DNA from: Sphingosinicella sp963974575 | GTDB taxonomy: Bacteria; Pseudomonadota; Alphaproteobacteria; Sphingomonadales; Sphingomonadaceae | Assembly (NCBI RefSeq): GCF_963974575.1 | Contig: NZ_CAXBBQ010000005.1 | Location: forward strand, 62,001-126,000 | Length of the DNA stretch: 64,000 nt | Reading direction: 5' to 3' | Shown here: piece after piece, positions 42,634 through 51,736 of the stretch | How the letters are laid out: every line of letters begins with the position of its first letter | How positions within the stretch are numbered: position 1 is the first letter of the stretch | The notes under the pieces: model-generated | The model's input: the letters and a program-made list of their open reading frames with translations, nothing else | The model's database searches: none | What the model was told of the DNA's origin: nothing | Translations under genes and position numbers: made by a program

Positions 42634-43296
42634 CGAAAAAAGTAAACCTGGCTGTTGTGAACTCCCTATATTCTGCGGCGAATATGGCCAACAATCGCTG
42701 CAGTTGGACCCGATGGGCAGGCAGGGCCTTCGCCGGCTTGCTGATCGCCAGCCTGCTGATCGTCGGCGCGATGATCGTTGGTGCTCCAAATACGGCGAAA
42801 ACAGACATTGCCTTCGCGCTGTACCTTTCATGCTGTTGCCTAAACCGTTTTCTGTCCCCTGGTGCCGCCGGTTCGGAAAACATTTCCCGAGCCCCGATAC
42901 CACCGGGACCCACTCCGGCGGACGGGCCGCCGTCCTGACCGTTGCGTTCGATACCGGGCTCTGCCGAATGTCGAGGATTCCTCGCGGCATCGGGCCGCCG
43001 CTGCATTTGCCGTGGCCACGTGCGGCTTTCCTTTCCCCACGTGTCCCCGTACCCGTGACCCGGCGTTTGGGGCATTGACCTGGACCAGCCGCCTTGTCCC
43101 GAAACCTTCCGCCCTTACGGCTTCTTTCCCCGCCCGTGCCAGGCTCCTCGCGGCCGCTTCGCTCCCAAACAAGCCGGGCGTCAGGTCCGCCGCTCACGCT
43201 CCGGCCCTTTCGGGTGCGGGACTGCGGCTCGGGGCTGGTCCGACGGTCTGCCCATCGCCCGGAACGGGTTCGGGCGAGACACGAAGGAGAAATGAA
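42634..43296. other. long intergenic region before DUF736 gene
   Basis: About 660 bp with no convincing gene. Open frames exist on both strands but overlap each other and show no domain or ribosome binding site. It separates the minus-strand AbiE operon from the plus-strand conjugation genes and probably contains their promoter. Confidence 0.5.
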
Positions 43297-43614
43297 ATGC
43301 CTGCAATCGGACATGTGAAGCGCAGCGGCGAGGGCTACAAGGGCGAGCTCAAAACTCTCTCGATCCGCGCCGGGATCGAGATCATCCCCAACCGCTCGAA
43401 GACCGGCGATGCCCAGCCCGACTACCGCGTGCTGACCCAGGGCATCGAGGTCGGTGCCGGCTGGATCCGCACCGGCGAGACGTCGGGCAGGGACTATGTG
43501 TCGCTGAGCATCGCCGCACCCGAATTCGGACCGCGCCGGCTCTACGCCAACCTCGGCCGCGTGCCGGGCGAGGCCGACGAAACGTTCGCGGTCATCTGGA
43601 ACCCGTACGACTGA
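43297..43614 (+). CDS. DUF736 family protein
   Basis: A 105-residue protein, the usual size for DUF736. The start follows GAAGGAGA; an overlapping ATG five bases earlier is out of frame. Conserved features are IGHVKRSGEGYKGELKTLSI at the start, the DYRVLTQGIEVGAGW middle and the VSLSIAAPEFGPRRLYANLGR stretch, a small beta-barrel pattern. DUF736 genes are hallmark cargo of conjugative elements in alphaproteobacteria and often lie next to HTH and TraF-type genes, as here. The molecular role is unknown; single-strand DNA or protein binding has been suggested for such folds. Confidence 0.9.
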   Translation: MPAIGHVKRSGEGYKGELKTLSIRAGIEIIPNRSKTGDAQPDYRVLTQGIEVGAGWIRTGETSGRDYVSLSIAAPEFGPRRLYANLGRVPGEADETFAVIWNPYD

Positions 43615-43812
43615 GCGGGTTCGGCCCCGCGCCGCGTGCGCGGGGCCGCCTTTCCTGCAGCAGACGGAGGGTGCGCGGCCTGCCGGGCTTCCGGCCGCGC
43701 CAGGCTCGAATTCGGGATTGGCGATTTTCGAGCCTCTGCACGGCCTGCCTGTACTGGCACCAAGGGCACGCCGCGCCGCGTGCGGCGCCGCGCTGGCTAT
43801 GGAGGCGCGCTC

Positions 43813-44055
43813 ATGACGCAAAGGGAACCCGGACGCGAGCGGCCCGCGCGGCCGCGATCGCCGTACCTCAATCCGGCGATGGCCGCAGCCTGGCTCGGAA
43901 TCTCGCCGCGGGCGCTGCAGGCCCATCGCGGCAACGGCACGGGGCCGCGCTTCCGGCGGCACTTCCGCAATATCCGTTACCATATCGACGATCTCGACGC
44001 GTGGTCGCGCGCAACCGCGCGGGCTTCTGTACGCAGGAAGGGCGGAACGCCGTGA
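43813..44055 (+). CDS. small helix-turn-helix DNA-binding protein
   Basis: An 80-residue basic protein starting at an ATG with GGAGG upstream. It contains PYLNPAMAAAWLGISPRALQAHRGNGTGPRFRRH, a MerR/excisionase-type winged helix where the first helix pair reads the DNA. Its stop overlaps the GTG start of the next gene (GTGA). Excisionase-like proteins of this size often regulate transfer or excision of conjugative elements. No integrase is in view, so a transcriptional role in the tra operon is equally likely. Confidence 0.82.
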   Translation: MTQREPGRERPARPRSPYLNPAMAAAWLGISPRALQAHRGNGTGPRFRRHFRNIRYHIDDLDAWSRATARASVRRKGGTP

Positions 44056-44573
44056 CGTCGCCCCTCCGGCCGCTGCGCACGTGGCCCGTGGCCGGAGCCG
44101 CGCTTCTGATCGCGGCGCTTGGCACCGTCAGCCTTGCGCGCCCGCGGCCGCTGCTCATCTGGAACGCGTCGGCGAGCGCGCCGACAGGTCTCTATCGCGT
44201 GGCCGCGATCGGAAATCCGGCACGCGGCGAGCGCGTTGCCGCCCGTTTGCCGGCGCCCTGGCGCGCCCTTGCCGCGCGCCGCCATTACCTCCCGGCGAAC
44301 GTGCCGCTCATCAAGCGCATCGCCGCCATACCCGGCGATATGGTCTGCGCAAGCGGCGACCGGGTCACCGTCAACGGCGACGTCGCCGCGCTGCGGCTTC
44401 GCCGCGACGGCGCCGGCAGGCCGATGCCCGCATGGCACGGCTGCCGCCGGCTCGGCGCGGGCGACGTGCTGCTGCTCGCAGCGCATCCCGCCTCGTTCGA
44501 CGGGCGGTATTTCGGGCCGAGCCAGCGCCGCGACATTCTCGGCAAGGCGCATCTCATTTGGCGGCACCCCTGA
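44052..44573 (+). CDS. traF: TraF-type S26 signal peptidase
   Basis: The protein is 173 residues from a GTG that overlaps the previous stop. An N-terminal membrane segment (WPVAGAALLIAALGTVSLA) is followed by the catalytic serine region SASAPTGLYRV and the catalytic lysine in VPLIKRIAAIPGDMV, then the closing FDGRYFGPS segment. TraF proteases in conjugation systems process or cyclise the pilin TrbC in the membrane. The gene order HTH, traF, lytic transglycosylase is usual for these elements. Confidence 0.9.
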   Translation: MTSPLRPLRTWPVAGAALLIAALGTVSLARPRPLLIWNASASAPTGLYRVAAIGNPARGERVAARLPAPWRALAARRHYLPANVPLIKRIAAIPGDMVCASGDRVTVNGDVAALRLRRDGAGRPMPAWHGCRRLGAGDVLLLAAHPASFDGRYFGPSQRRDILGKAHLIWRHP

Positions 44574-45238
44574 TCGCCTGCGCTGCGCGGTGGCTGGCGC
44601 TGTTTGCAGCGCTCGCAGCCGACCAGCCCGCGCGCGCCGACGCTGTGGCGCGCTGGCGCCCGCTCGTCGCCGAGGCATCGCTCCGATTCGGGATTCCGGC
44701 GGACTGGATTGAACGCGTGATGCGCGCCGAAAGCGCCGGGCGCACCGTCCTTGACGGCCGGCCCATCACCAGCAGCGCCGGTGCGATGGGTCTCATGCAG
44801 CTGATGCCCGGCACCTGGGCCGACATGCGCGCGGCGCTTCACCTCGGGCACAATCCGTATGAGCCTCGCGACAATATTCTCGCCGGTGCCGCCTATCTGC
44901 GGTTGATGCACGATCGCTTCGGCTTTCCCGGCCTCTTTGCCGCCTATCACGCCGGCCCCGCGCGCTACGGCGAGTGCCTTGCCGGCACGCGCGCGCTGCC
45001 GCACGAGACGCGCGCCTATGTCGCCGCGGTCGCGGGCAGGCCCGCCGCGCGATGCGGCGCACGGCAAGGCGCTCCGCCGGCGCCTTCGGCCCCGCGGCCG
45101 GCACTGTTCCTCCTCGGCGGAGGCGGGGGCGCGCAGGCGCGTTCGGACAGCGGGGCGGGGAGCCTGTTTGCGCTGCCTGAGCGTGATGCGGCCGGGACCG
45201 GGCCGGCAGCGGATGCACATGACGAATTCCGCAAATAA
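44558..45238 (+). CDS. lytic transglycosylase (conjugation-associated)
   Basis: The protein is 226 residues if it starts at the TTG at 44558, inside the end of traF. That start gives a signal peptide (APLIACAARWLALFAALAA, cut after ARA). The catalytic glutamate lies in VMRAESAGRTV, followed by SSAGAMGLMQLMPGTW and the AAYHAGPARYGE segment, the SLT family motifs. It should cut peptidoglycan to let the transfer channel pass through the wall. The C-terminal 60 residues are low-complexity. No ATG is available near the N-terminus. Confidence 0.87.
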   Translation: MAAPLIACAARWLALFAALAADQPARADAVARWRPLVAEASLRFGIPADWIERVMRAESAGRTVLDGRPITSSAGAMGLMQLMPGTWADMRAALHLGHNPYEPRDNILAGAAYLRLMHDRFGFPGLFAAYHAGPARYGECLAGTRALPHETRAYVAAVAGRPAARCGARQGAPPAPSAPRPALFLLGGGGGAQARSDSGAGSLFALPERDAAGTGPAADAHDEFRK

Positions 45239-45276
45239 GACTTGGCAAGCATCTGATTTGGCGCGATTCTGGCGCC

Positions 45277-46194
45277 ATGAAATATCCCGATGACCCGGCT
45301 GTATCGCTGCCCGAAGGCAAGCGCCGCGAGCTCGCGCATGTCGTCGGGATTGTGCGCGAGGGCTTCGCCGAGGCGATCTCGCGGCGCACGCAGCCGCGGT
45401 ATCGGAGCGGGCATCTGCTGAAGATCATCCTGTTCGGCAGCTACGCCCGCGGTGACTGGGTCGAGGATCCGGTCGGGCGCTATTTCTCCGACTACGATAT
45501 CCTCGTCGTCGTCAATCACGAGGACCTCACCGACGTTCCGGAATTCTGGACGAAAACCGAGGACCGGCTGCTCACAGAGCTTGCCGACGGGCGGCTGCGC
45601 ACGCCCGTCAGCCTCATTTATCACAGTCTCGATGACGTGAACGCACAGCTGCGCCGCGGGCGCTACTTTTTCACCGATATCCTGCGCGACGGCATCGTGC
45701 TTTTCGAGGAGCCAGGGCATGCGTTCGAGGTGCCGCACCCGCTATCGCCGGCAGAGGCGCTGCGCGAGACACAGGACTATTATGAAGAGTGGTTTGAAAG
45801 CGCCCAGCAATTTTTCAGGCAGTATCAGCACGCGATGAATGATGGTGCGCCAAAGGTTGCTGCGTTTGATCTCCATCAGACGACGGAACGACTCTATCAC
45901 ACGCTTTTTCTCGTCCGCACATTGTACTCGCCCAAGACGCACAATCTGAACCGGCTGCGCTCACAGACCGAGGCGCTGGAACCGCAGCTTCGCGAGGTCT
46001 GGCCGGGTACGACGAAGTTCGAGCGGCGCTGCTACGAGCTGCTGCGCGCAGCCTATGTGAAGGCGCGCTACTCGCGCCATTACCGCATCACGCCCGAGGA
46101 ACTGGCGTGGATCGGAAGCCGCGTCGAGGTCCTGCGCAGTATCATTGAATCGCTGTGCCTTCAGCGCATCGACGAGCTCGAACGCGCAGCCTGA
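45277..46194 (+). CDS. MNT-HEPN fused protein (nucleotidyltransferase plus HEPN domain)
   Basis: A 305-residue protein. The N-terminal half is a minimal nucleotidyltransferase with KIILFGSYARGDW and FSDYDILVVVNHED, the GS and D-x-D metal sites. The C-terminal half is a helical HEPN domain (residues about 160-300) with LHQTTERLYHTLFLVRTLYSPKTHNL and RYSRHYRI near the RNase-like motif. In known systems such domains form a toxin and an antitoxin, usually as two proteins; here they are one chain. It sits among tra genes, so stabilisation of the element or phage defence is possible. Confidence 0.82.
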   Translation: MKYPDDPAVSLPEGKRRELAHVVGIVREGFAEAISRRTQPRYRSGHLLKIILFGSYARGDWVEDPVGRYFSDYDILVVVNHEDLTDVPEFWTKTEDRLLTELADGRLRTPVSLIYHSLDDVNAQLRRGRYFFTDILRDGIVLFEEPGHAFEVPHPLSPAEALRETQDYYEEWFESAQQFFRQYQHAMNDGAPKVAAFDLHQTTERLYHTLFLVRTLYSPKTHNLNRLRSQTEALEPQLREVWPGTTKFERRCYELLRAAYVKARYSRHYRITPEELAWIGSRVEVLRSIIESLCLQRIDELERAA

Positions 46195-46199
46195 GACCG

Positions 46200-46625
46200 T
46201 CAGTCCCGTTGCGGTTTGCGCTCCGCCATGGCTTTCAGCGCGCGCAGATCGCGCATCACCCATTTGGCATCACCCGAGAAGCGCTCGTCATCCATCCCGG
46301 GCTGACGAAACAGCGTCAGCATCACCTCCGCGCCGTCTCCGTTCTGCACAATCCGGAGCGGCACGTGTACGGGATCGCCGCTCCCCGTATCGACGACATG
46401 GTCCATGACGCCGTATTCGTTGTGACCCGTGAACCGGATGCGAACCGCTCCTTCCGGGCCTTCGGCGAGCCAGTAATCACCGCGCGGAAGCAGCTGCGAT
46501 TCCGAGAGGCCCGAAGCCCATTTCGGGAAGATCTGCGGCCTCCAGATCTCTTCGTAAAGTGCGCGCCATTCGCGTGCGATCGAGACGCTGAAGGTGCGCG
46601 CGGCGAGCATTGTCCGAGGTTCCAT
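46200..46625 (-). CDS. SRPBCC (START-like) superfamily protein
   Basis: The protein is about 141 residues from the ATG at 46625. Segments RTFSVSIAREWRALYEEIWRPQIFPKWASGL and VRIRFTGHNEYGVMDHVVD with a final helix (KWVMRDLRALKAMAE) give the helix-grip fold of polyketide-cyclase or SRPBCC proteins, which bind hydrophobic ligands. It lies opposite to the surrounding tra genes with five bases between its stop and the MNT-HEPN stop. The function is unknown. Such small cargo genes are common in this kind of element. Confidence 0.65.
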   Translation of the reverse strand: MEPRTMLAARTFSVSIAREWRALYEEIWRPQIFPKWASGLSESQLLPRGDYWLAEGPEGAVRIRFTGHNEYGVMDHVVDTGSGDPVHVPLRIVQNGDGAEVMLTLFRQPGMDDERFSGDAKWVMRDLRALKAMAERKPQRD

Positions 46626-46843
46626 TCCTGATCCGGTGATCTTCCTGCGCAGGGGAATAACCGGTCCCGACTTTTCTGCGCTTTGGTAGTCTTCGAACAC
46701 CCGGGACCGGCGCTCATATCGAGCGGAATCCTTCAACCGTAAATCAGGAAACTTTGCAAGTCACAGCGCAGGGCTCCACAGTCAGCTGCGGTGCATGATT
46801 GCCTGGAGTCGACCCGGGGCGAGTGTCGGGACCATGCCCGCGA

Positions 46844-47056
46844 TCATGATTTCAGGATTACGGATTTCGGCTCGCCGCAGAGCGTACAGACACCGCGCCG
46901 GATCTCGAAGCCGCCGCTCCCCGCGAGCTGGCGCGTGCGGTTCGCGACATCGTCGATCGCCTCAAGTGCCAGCCGCCCGGCAATGCAATCGTCGCATACG
47001 GGTTCGGGTGAAAGCCGCTCGATAAACCCGCTCACCCGCTGAAAGATCGTCGTCAT
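46844..47056 (-). CDS. small zinc-ribbon-like protein
   Basis: A 70-residue protein with two cysteine pairs, PVCDDCIAG and GVCTLCGEPKSV, spaced about 35 residues apart, the layout of a zinc ribbon. The N-terminus contains a short helix. It has no recognised family that I can name. It faces away from the DNA methyltransferase gene across a 264-bp gap with no other ORF. A nucleic-acid-binding accessory role is possible. Confidence 0.6.
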   Translation of the reverse strand: MTTIFQRVSGFIERLSPEPVCDDCIAGRLALEAIDDVANRTRQLAGSGGFEIRRGVCTLCGEPKSVILKS

Positions 47057-47320
47057 CCGTTTCCCTGTTCGCCCGGTCCTATAGAGCGCATGCGCGATTC
47101 CCGGAAGCCGGATCGTTCCCGACTTCGCCGCGAACGAAATTCGGGGGAAAGGGCCAGCCCTCTCTCCCCCGCAACGGCAATCGGCCGGGCCGTGGCTCGC
47201 TGCGCTGCGCCCGCACCACCCCGGGCAGATTCCCGCTGCGTCCCCGCTCTCCCACGGCTCGCCGCGAGGCAGGGGTCAGCGCCGCCAAAGCGCTGAAACC
47301 CTGACCCAAGGAGAGCAGAA

Positions 47321-48016
47321 ATGCAGACGACGACGACACGGCCGGACACGGCAGATATGAGGTTTGGCCACCAGGAAGGCATCCGCAACACCATCGTTCA
47401 CGGCGATTGCATCGACGTAATGCAGCGTTTTCCCGATCGCAGCATCGACCTCGTTCTGACCGATCCGCCGTACATTTGTCGCTACCGTGCGCGCGACGGG
47501 CGAACCGTTGCCAACGATGACAATGACCGCTGGTTAGGGCCGGCATTTTCCGAAGTCCACCGCGTTCTCAAGGAGGGCGGATTTGCGATCAGTTTTTACG
47601 GCTGGACTGCTGCGGATAAATTCATATCCGCATGGCGATCCGCGGGCCTTCGCATGGTCGGCCACATCGTTTTTCGCAAGCATTATGCGTCCTCGCAGCG
47701 CTTCCTTCGCTATACGCACGAGCAGGCCTATCTGCTGGCAAAGGGCCGCCCGGGGCTTCCCGAAACGACGATTCCCGATGTGATCGACTGGCCGCGTTAC
47801 ACGGGCAATCGGCTTCACCCGACCGAGAAACCCGTCGAGATTTTGCACCCGCTTGTCGAGACATTCAGCCGCCCGGGCGACCTCATTCTTGACCCGTTCT
47901 GCGGTTCCGGTTCCACGCTCGCGGCCGCGCATCATAGCGGGCGCGATTATGTGGGGATCGAACTCGACAGGTGCCATCATCGCACCGCATGTATGCGGCT
48001 CGGCATGGCGCGTTGA
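47321..48016 (+). CDS. orphan DNA methyltransferase (beta-class, N4/N6)
   Basis: A 231-residue protein starting after AAGGAGAGCAGAA. The catalytic motif DPPY (VLTDPPYICRY) precedes the SAM-binding motif DPFCGSGST near the C-terminus, the order of beta-class enzymes. The HPTEKPVE segment before the SAM motif is also typical. No restriction gene is adjacent, so it is an orphan enzyme that could protect the element from host restriction or regulate it. Target sequence unknown. It lies between the small cargo genes and the relaxase. Confidence 0.88.
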   Translation: MQTTTTRPDTADMRFGHQEGIRNTIVHGDCIDVMQRFPDRSIDLVLTDPPYICRYRARDGRTVANDDNDRWLGPAFSEVHRVLKEGGFAISFYGWTAADKFISAWRSAGLRMVGHIVFRKHYASSQRFLRYTHEQAYLLAKGRPGLPETTIPDVIDWPRYTGNRLHPTEKPVEILHPLVETFSRPGDLILDPFCGSGSTLAAAHHSGRDYVGIELDRCHHRTACMRLGMAR

Positions 48017-48397
48017 CGCAAACACGAATGCCAGATGGCGGGCTCTTGCAGGGCCCGTCGTCGTTCTGTGCGCCGGGTTCAGATTATGCAGGTTCCATCA
48101 AGGGGAGGGGTGATGTGCAGCACGCGCAGTCGCGGCGATTGGGTTGAGGGGATTGGCGTCTGGATTGGGCCGGGAGGGGGGAAGGGCGAGGAGGGGGGAG
48201 GGCGGCTTAAGGCAAGATAAAGCATTGGTGCTACTGCGCTGACTCGTCCGCACAGGCATTTGTCTGCACATCGTTTTTTGGCTTAAGTTCTGGGGCCTGA
48301 TTGGCACTGTCGGATTAAGGCTGGTGCCATGTGGTCTCCGGATCGCAGATTTGCGTCTGTATTCTGGCACCGGTTTTCCCGTTGCTGATTCCCGGTC
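48017..48397. other. 381-bp region before relaxase: G-quadruplex tract and inverted repeat (oriT candidate)
   Basis: No supported gene. At 48167-48204 the plus strand has at least five runs of three or more guanines with short loops, a G-quadruplex pattern. At 48302-48307 and 48324-48329, TGGCAC and GTGCCA form an inverted repeat. Transfer origins commonly lie just upstream of relaxase genes, so this is the best oriT candidate in the window. The nick site cannot be read. Confidence 0.35.
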
Positions 48398-50413
48398 ATG
48401 CTTCTGCGCGAAAATCCACGAGATCGGGCCGGAATCTTGAGCAAGGACGATGAATTCGAACCCTTCATTGGCCGGATGCGCAGTCGCGGCCGGGCGCAGA
48501 AGCGATTCCTTCACAGCGTTCTTGCCGCGACCAACCTTGCCGGCGGCAGCGATAGAACACGCCGCAGCGGGGGCTTCGACGGGAGCCGGATCGGACGTGG
48601 ATCGGGCGCCGGGCGTATGCTCGCGACGCGCGGGTCCAGGGCCATGGTTTATCGGCGCCGCGTCATCATCAAATCGCGTATCGTCCGGCTTGCGGGCAAG
48701 GGCATGGCAGGCGCACGCGTGCACGTCCGGTACATCGAGCGCGATGGCACGACGCGGGACGGGGGCAGGGGGCAACTTTACGGCGCCGAAAACGACCACG
48801 CCGATGGCAAGGCGTTTCTTGGCCGTGCCGGGGACGACCGCCATCAGTTTCGCTTCATCGTGTCGGCCGAGGATGCCGCCGAATACGAGGACCTGAAGCC
48901 TCTCACGCGGCGCCTCATGGCACGCGTCGAGGAAGATCTCGGAACCCGGCTCGACTGGGTGGCCGTCGATCACTTCAATACGGGACATCCGCATACGCAT
49001 ATCATCGTCCGCGGCAAGGACGACCGTGGCAAGGATCTCGTCATCGCGCGCGAATATTTCTCGCGGGGCATGCGCGAGCGTGCCGCCGAGCTTGTCGATC
49101 TTGACTTGGGACCAAGGCTGGCACGCGACGTGCGCGCATCGCTCCGCCGCGAGGTCGAGCAGGAACGCCTGACGGGGATTGACCGTGCCCTTCTTCGCGA
49201 CGCCAATGCAGCAGGTTGGCTTGAGGCTGGCGGCAAGGATGTGTTCGACCGGGCCATCCGTATCGGGCGTCTTCGCAAGCTGGAGCGTCTTGGGCTTGCG
49301 AGCCCCCTGGACGCTCGGCACTGGCAGCTCGCGCCTGACCTTGAAGCGGCACTGCGGCAGATGGGTGAGCGCGGCGATATCATCCGCACGATGCAGCGCG
49401 CATTCAGCGCGCGGGGCGAGGCGCCCGCTCTTGCCGATCAGCTGATCTATGCTCCCGCCGGACCCGGGGCGCGTCAGCTTGTCGGCCGTGTGATCGAACG
49501 CGGGCTCGCCGACGAGCTCGAGGATCATCATTATCTGGTCATCGAGGCCACCGATGGCCGCAGCCATTACGTTGCGCTCGGCAGGGTCGAGACTGTTGAA
49601 TCGTTGGCTGACGATGCTATCGTCCGGATCACACCGCAAACGCCCCGCATCCGCGAGGTCGATTATACCGTCGCAAGGGTCGCGGCCGCGAACGGAGGCC
49701 GCTATGATGTCGAGGCGCACCTTCGGCTAGACCCGGCGGCCAGCCGCGCCTTCGCTGAAATGCACATCCGGCGCCTTCAAGCGCTCCGGCGAAGGACCGG
49801 CAGCGCCGCGCGCGAGGCGGATGGCAGCTGGAGCATTGCGCCGGATCATATCGAGCGGGTTGCGGCGTACGAGAAGGCGAAGCTGAGGGACATTCCCGTC
49901 AAGGTCGACGTCCTCTCGCCGCAACCGCTTGGCAGCCTGATCGGCGCGCACGCCGCGACCTGGCTGGACAGGCAGCTCATAGCAGGCGTTTCGGATGTCG
50001 AGCGGGACGCAGGGTTCGGACACGCCGTGAACGACGCGCTCGAGCGGCGGCGACAGTGGCTTATTGCCGCCGGCCTTGCCGAAGAGGTTGCGGGCGAGAC
50101 CATCTATCGGCCCGACGTTCTTGAAACATTGCGTCGGCGCGCGATCCTTCGCGTCGGATCGCAGCTCGCGCGCCAGCTGGGTCTGGAGTTTGTCGAGCCC
50201 GGGGAGGGGGCACCGATAAGCGGCGTCTATCGCTGGTCGGTCGAGACTCCGGGCGGCCGCCTTGCGGTGATCGGACGCTCGCGCGATTTTACGCTGGTTC
50301 CGTGGCGGCCCGTGCTCGAACGGCATGTGGGCAAGGCCGTCTCGGGCATCGACCGCGGAGATGCCATCGACTGGACGATCGGTCGGGGGCGAAGCGGTCC
50401 GGAACTTTCTTGA
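48398..50413 (+). CDS. traI: conjugative relaxase (TraI/VirD2-type, DUF3363)
   Basis: The protein is 671 residues from the ATG at 48398; a TTG 39 bases in (48437) begins the conserved SKDDEFEPFIGRMRSRG segment and may be the true start. The metal-binding histidine cluster is His197, His199 and His201 in GHPHTHIIVRG. A central RRE-rich region and a long DUF3363 C-terminus (AGPGARQLVGRVIERGLADELEDHHYLVIE onward) follow. It should nick oriT and pilot the strand during transfer. The C-terminus appears complete. The TraG coupling gene that normally follows is absent. Confidence 0.9.
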   Translation: MLLRENPRDRAGILSKDDEFEPFIGRMRSRGRAQKRFLHSVLAATNLAGGSDRTRRSGGFDGSRIGRGSGAGRMLATRGSRAMVYRRRVIIKSRIVRLAGKGMAGARVHVRYIERDGTTRDGGRGQLYGAENDHADGKAFLGRAGDDRHQFRFIVSAEDAAEYEDLKPLTRRLMARVEEDLGTRLDWVAVDHFNTGHPHTHIIVRGKDDRGKDLVIAREYFSRGMRERAAELVDLDLGPRLARDVRASLRREVEQERLTGIDRALLRDANAAGWLEAGGKDVFDRAIRIGRLRKLERLGLASPLDARHWQLAPDLEAALRQMGERGDIIRTMQRAFSARGEAPALADQLIYAPAGPGARQLVGRVIERGLADELEDHHYLVIEATDGRSHYVALGRVETVESLADDAIVRITPQTPRIREVDYTVARVAAANGGRYDVEAHLRLDPAASRAFAEMHIRRLQALRRRTGSAAREADGSWSIAPDHIERVAAYEKAKLRDIPVKVDVLSPQPLGSLIGAHAATWLDRQLIAGVSDVERDAGFGHAVNDALERRRQWLIAAGLAEEVAGETIYRPDVLETLRRRAILRVGSQLARQLGLEFVEPGEGAPISGVYRWSVETPGGRLAVIGRSRDFTLVPWRPVLERHVGKAVSGIDRGDAIDWTIGRGRSGPELS

Positions 50414-50553
50414 AAAGCGAGGGCACTACAACGGCAGGCTTTTTGGTCTGGCGGTTGACCGGATCGTGCGACTTGGGCGCTTCCGCATGTCGCTGCTCCT
50501 TTACACAGTCCCCTTGCCAGGTCATTTTCGCTAGGGGGGCGAGCGGAGGCTTC

Positions 50554-50793
50554 GTGGGCGACGATGTCATCGATCAACTGAACACGGTTACAGTCGTTCC
50601 TGAACTGCTCCACGAGTTGGCAACGCTCACATGGCCAACCGCGCATTCGATGGAACCGAGTATCGAACGGAGCCAACGCGTTTGCGAAGAAATGTGGCAG
50701 TTCTTCGTTCAGTATGACCGGTGCGAGGCGGAGACCGGCTCAATAGACATGGCACTGGCGACCACGGCGCGTATCTTCGCGCTGCACCGGTAG
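50554..50793 (+). CDS. hypothetical small protein
   Basis: A 79-residue ORF from a GTG with a GCGGAGGC ribosome binding site. It contains a helix-rich stretch (EEMWQFFVQYDRCEAETGSIDMAL) and no known domain. It follows the relaxase by 140 bp, where traG is usually found. It may be real cargo or a leftover of a deletion. Confidence 0.4.
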   Translation: MGDDVIDQLNTVTVVPELLHELATLTWPTAHSMEPSIERSQRVCEEMWQFFVQYDRCEAETGSIDMALATTARIFALHR

Positions 50794-50946
50794 GTGGGCG
50801 AGCATAGGCCAGATGCGCGCTGGTATGGTCACAAGGCGCTCTTTAAAGTAGCTTGTATGGAGCCGTTGTGCCCGATCGACGGACAGGCGCTTTTTGACTC
50901 CGAAATGTTTCAAGAAGCGTTGGCGCTTAGTAGCGGGGAGCTTTAA
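50794..50946 (+). CDS. hypothetical small protein
   Basis: A 50-residue ORF whose GTG start follows the stop codon of the preceding ORF directly. It is modestly acidic at the end (FQEALALSSGEL) and contains two cysteines (VACMEPLCPID). No family is recognised, and no ribosome binding site separate from the upstream gene is visible. Confidence 0.3.
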   Translation: MGEHRPDARWYGHKALFKVACMEPLCPIDGQALFDSEMFQEALALSSGEL

Positions 50947-51040
50947 CCTTGGCGCGCGATGGTACTGCCTTCTCCCGTATATCGAACCACCGAAGCGTCA
51001 GCGGAAGGCCGGTCGAGCGGAGCCAAAGGTCTCGGACCAC

Positions 51041-51736
51041 CTAGCGGAGTTCTTCCTGATTGAACCATAGGCGGGTCACAACGAGGTCTTCGAGTGTCGG
51101 TGTTCCGACGAAACTGCGCGCGTCATAGTCGATATCTTCCATCGTCTCTCCTTCAGTGACGACGGCAAGTTGATTGCCCGCTGCATCGGCGTAGTTGAAC
51201 CGGCATGGCGCCGTCCCCGTCCCGGCACAGTCCTCGACCTCCCGATAGCCGGCATTCCAGAGCGCCCAAGCCACGACTCCAGCGCCCGATTCTTCAAGGT
51301 CTTGCCAACGCGTGCGCTCCGGAATCCAGCCTTTCTCGATGAGCCGCTGCCTGGCCTCCGGATAGGTGAGCTGGATAATGATGGGCACCCGGTCCTGAAG
51401 CGAAGCGAGCGTGTGCCGCTCGATACGATCGAGCGAGGACTTCATCGCCTCATCCCGTGATGCGGAACCCTTCGATGCCTCGTTGACCGACACCTGCAGC
51501 CCCTGATCGCGTTTGGCCGTCGCAGCAGAAAGATTAGAAATCGTTCCCTGCATCTCGTCTGCTTGCGCCGATGAGGCTGCCGTATCGGCCTGATCTACGG
51601 CGAATGTGTAGATCGAAAAGACAAAGCCGAAGATACCAAGGACCGCCATCAGTCCTGTTGCGAAGGGATGCGTTCCTATCCACTCGATGATTTGAACGAC
51701 TTTTGAAGATTGTTTGGTGCCTTCATTCTCTGCCAT
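51041..51736 (-). CDS. hypothetical protein with one membrane segment
   Basis: The protein is 231 residues from the ATG at 51736. One transmembrane helix (residues about 23-45, FATGLMAVLGIFGFVFSIYTF) is followed by a coiled-coil-like stretch rich in A, S and E and a C-terminal globular part with four aromatic-rich strands and two cysteines (EDCAGTGTAPCRF). The N-terminus would be cytoplasmic. I recognise no family. Codon use and GC are lower than in neighbouring catabolic genes, in line with horizontally acquired cargo. Confidence 0.6.
   Translation of the reverse strand: MAENEGTKQSSKVVQIIEWIGTHPFATGLMAVLGIFGFVFSIYTFAVDQADTAASSAQADEMQGTISNLSAATAKRDQGLQVSVNEASKGSASRDEAMKSSLDRIERHTLASLQDRVPIIIQLTYPEARQRLIEKGWIPERTRWQDLEESGAGVVAWALWNAGYREVEDCAGTGTAPCRFNYADAAGNQLAVVTEGETMEDIDYDARSFVGTPTLEDLVVTRLWFNQEELR

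Noticed and set aside
42657..42938. 93-codon plus-strand ORF with a hydrophobic segment
   Set aside because: There is a short hydrophobic run but no ribosome binding site and no family; it overlaps competing frames of equal quality.
42538..43983. 481-codon minus-strand ORF across the AbiE-DUF736 gap
   Set aside because: It overlaps DUF736 and the HTH gene antisense and contains low-complexity arginine-proline stretches without a domain.
48098..49720. 540-codon minus-strand ORF
   Set aside because: It is antisense to the relaxase; no motif is present, while the relaxase histidine cluster is clear.
50302..50553. In-frame upstream extension of the 79-residue ORF into the relaxase
   Set aside because: The extension overlaps relaxase coding sequence and lacks its own start signal. 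The GTG at 50554 has a good ribosome binding site.
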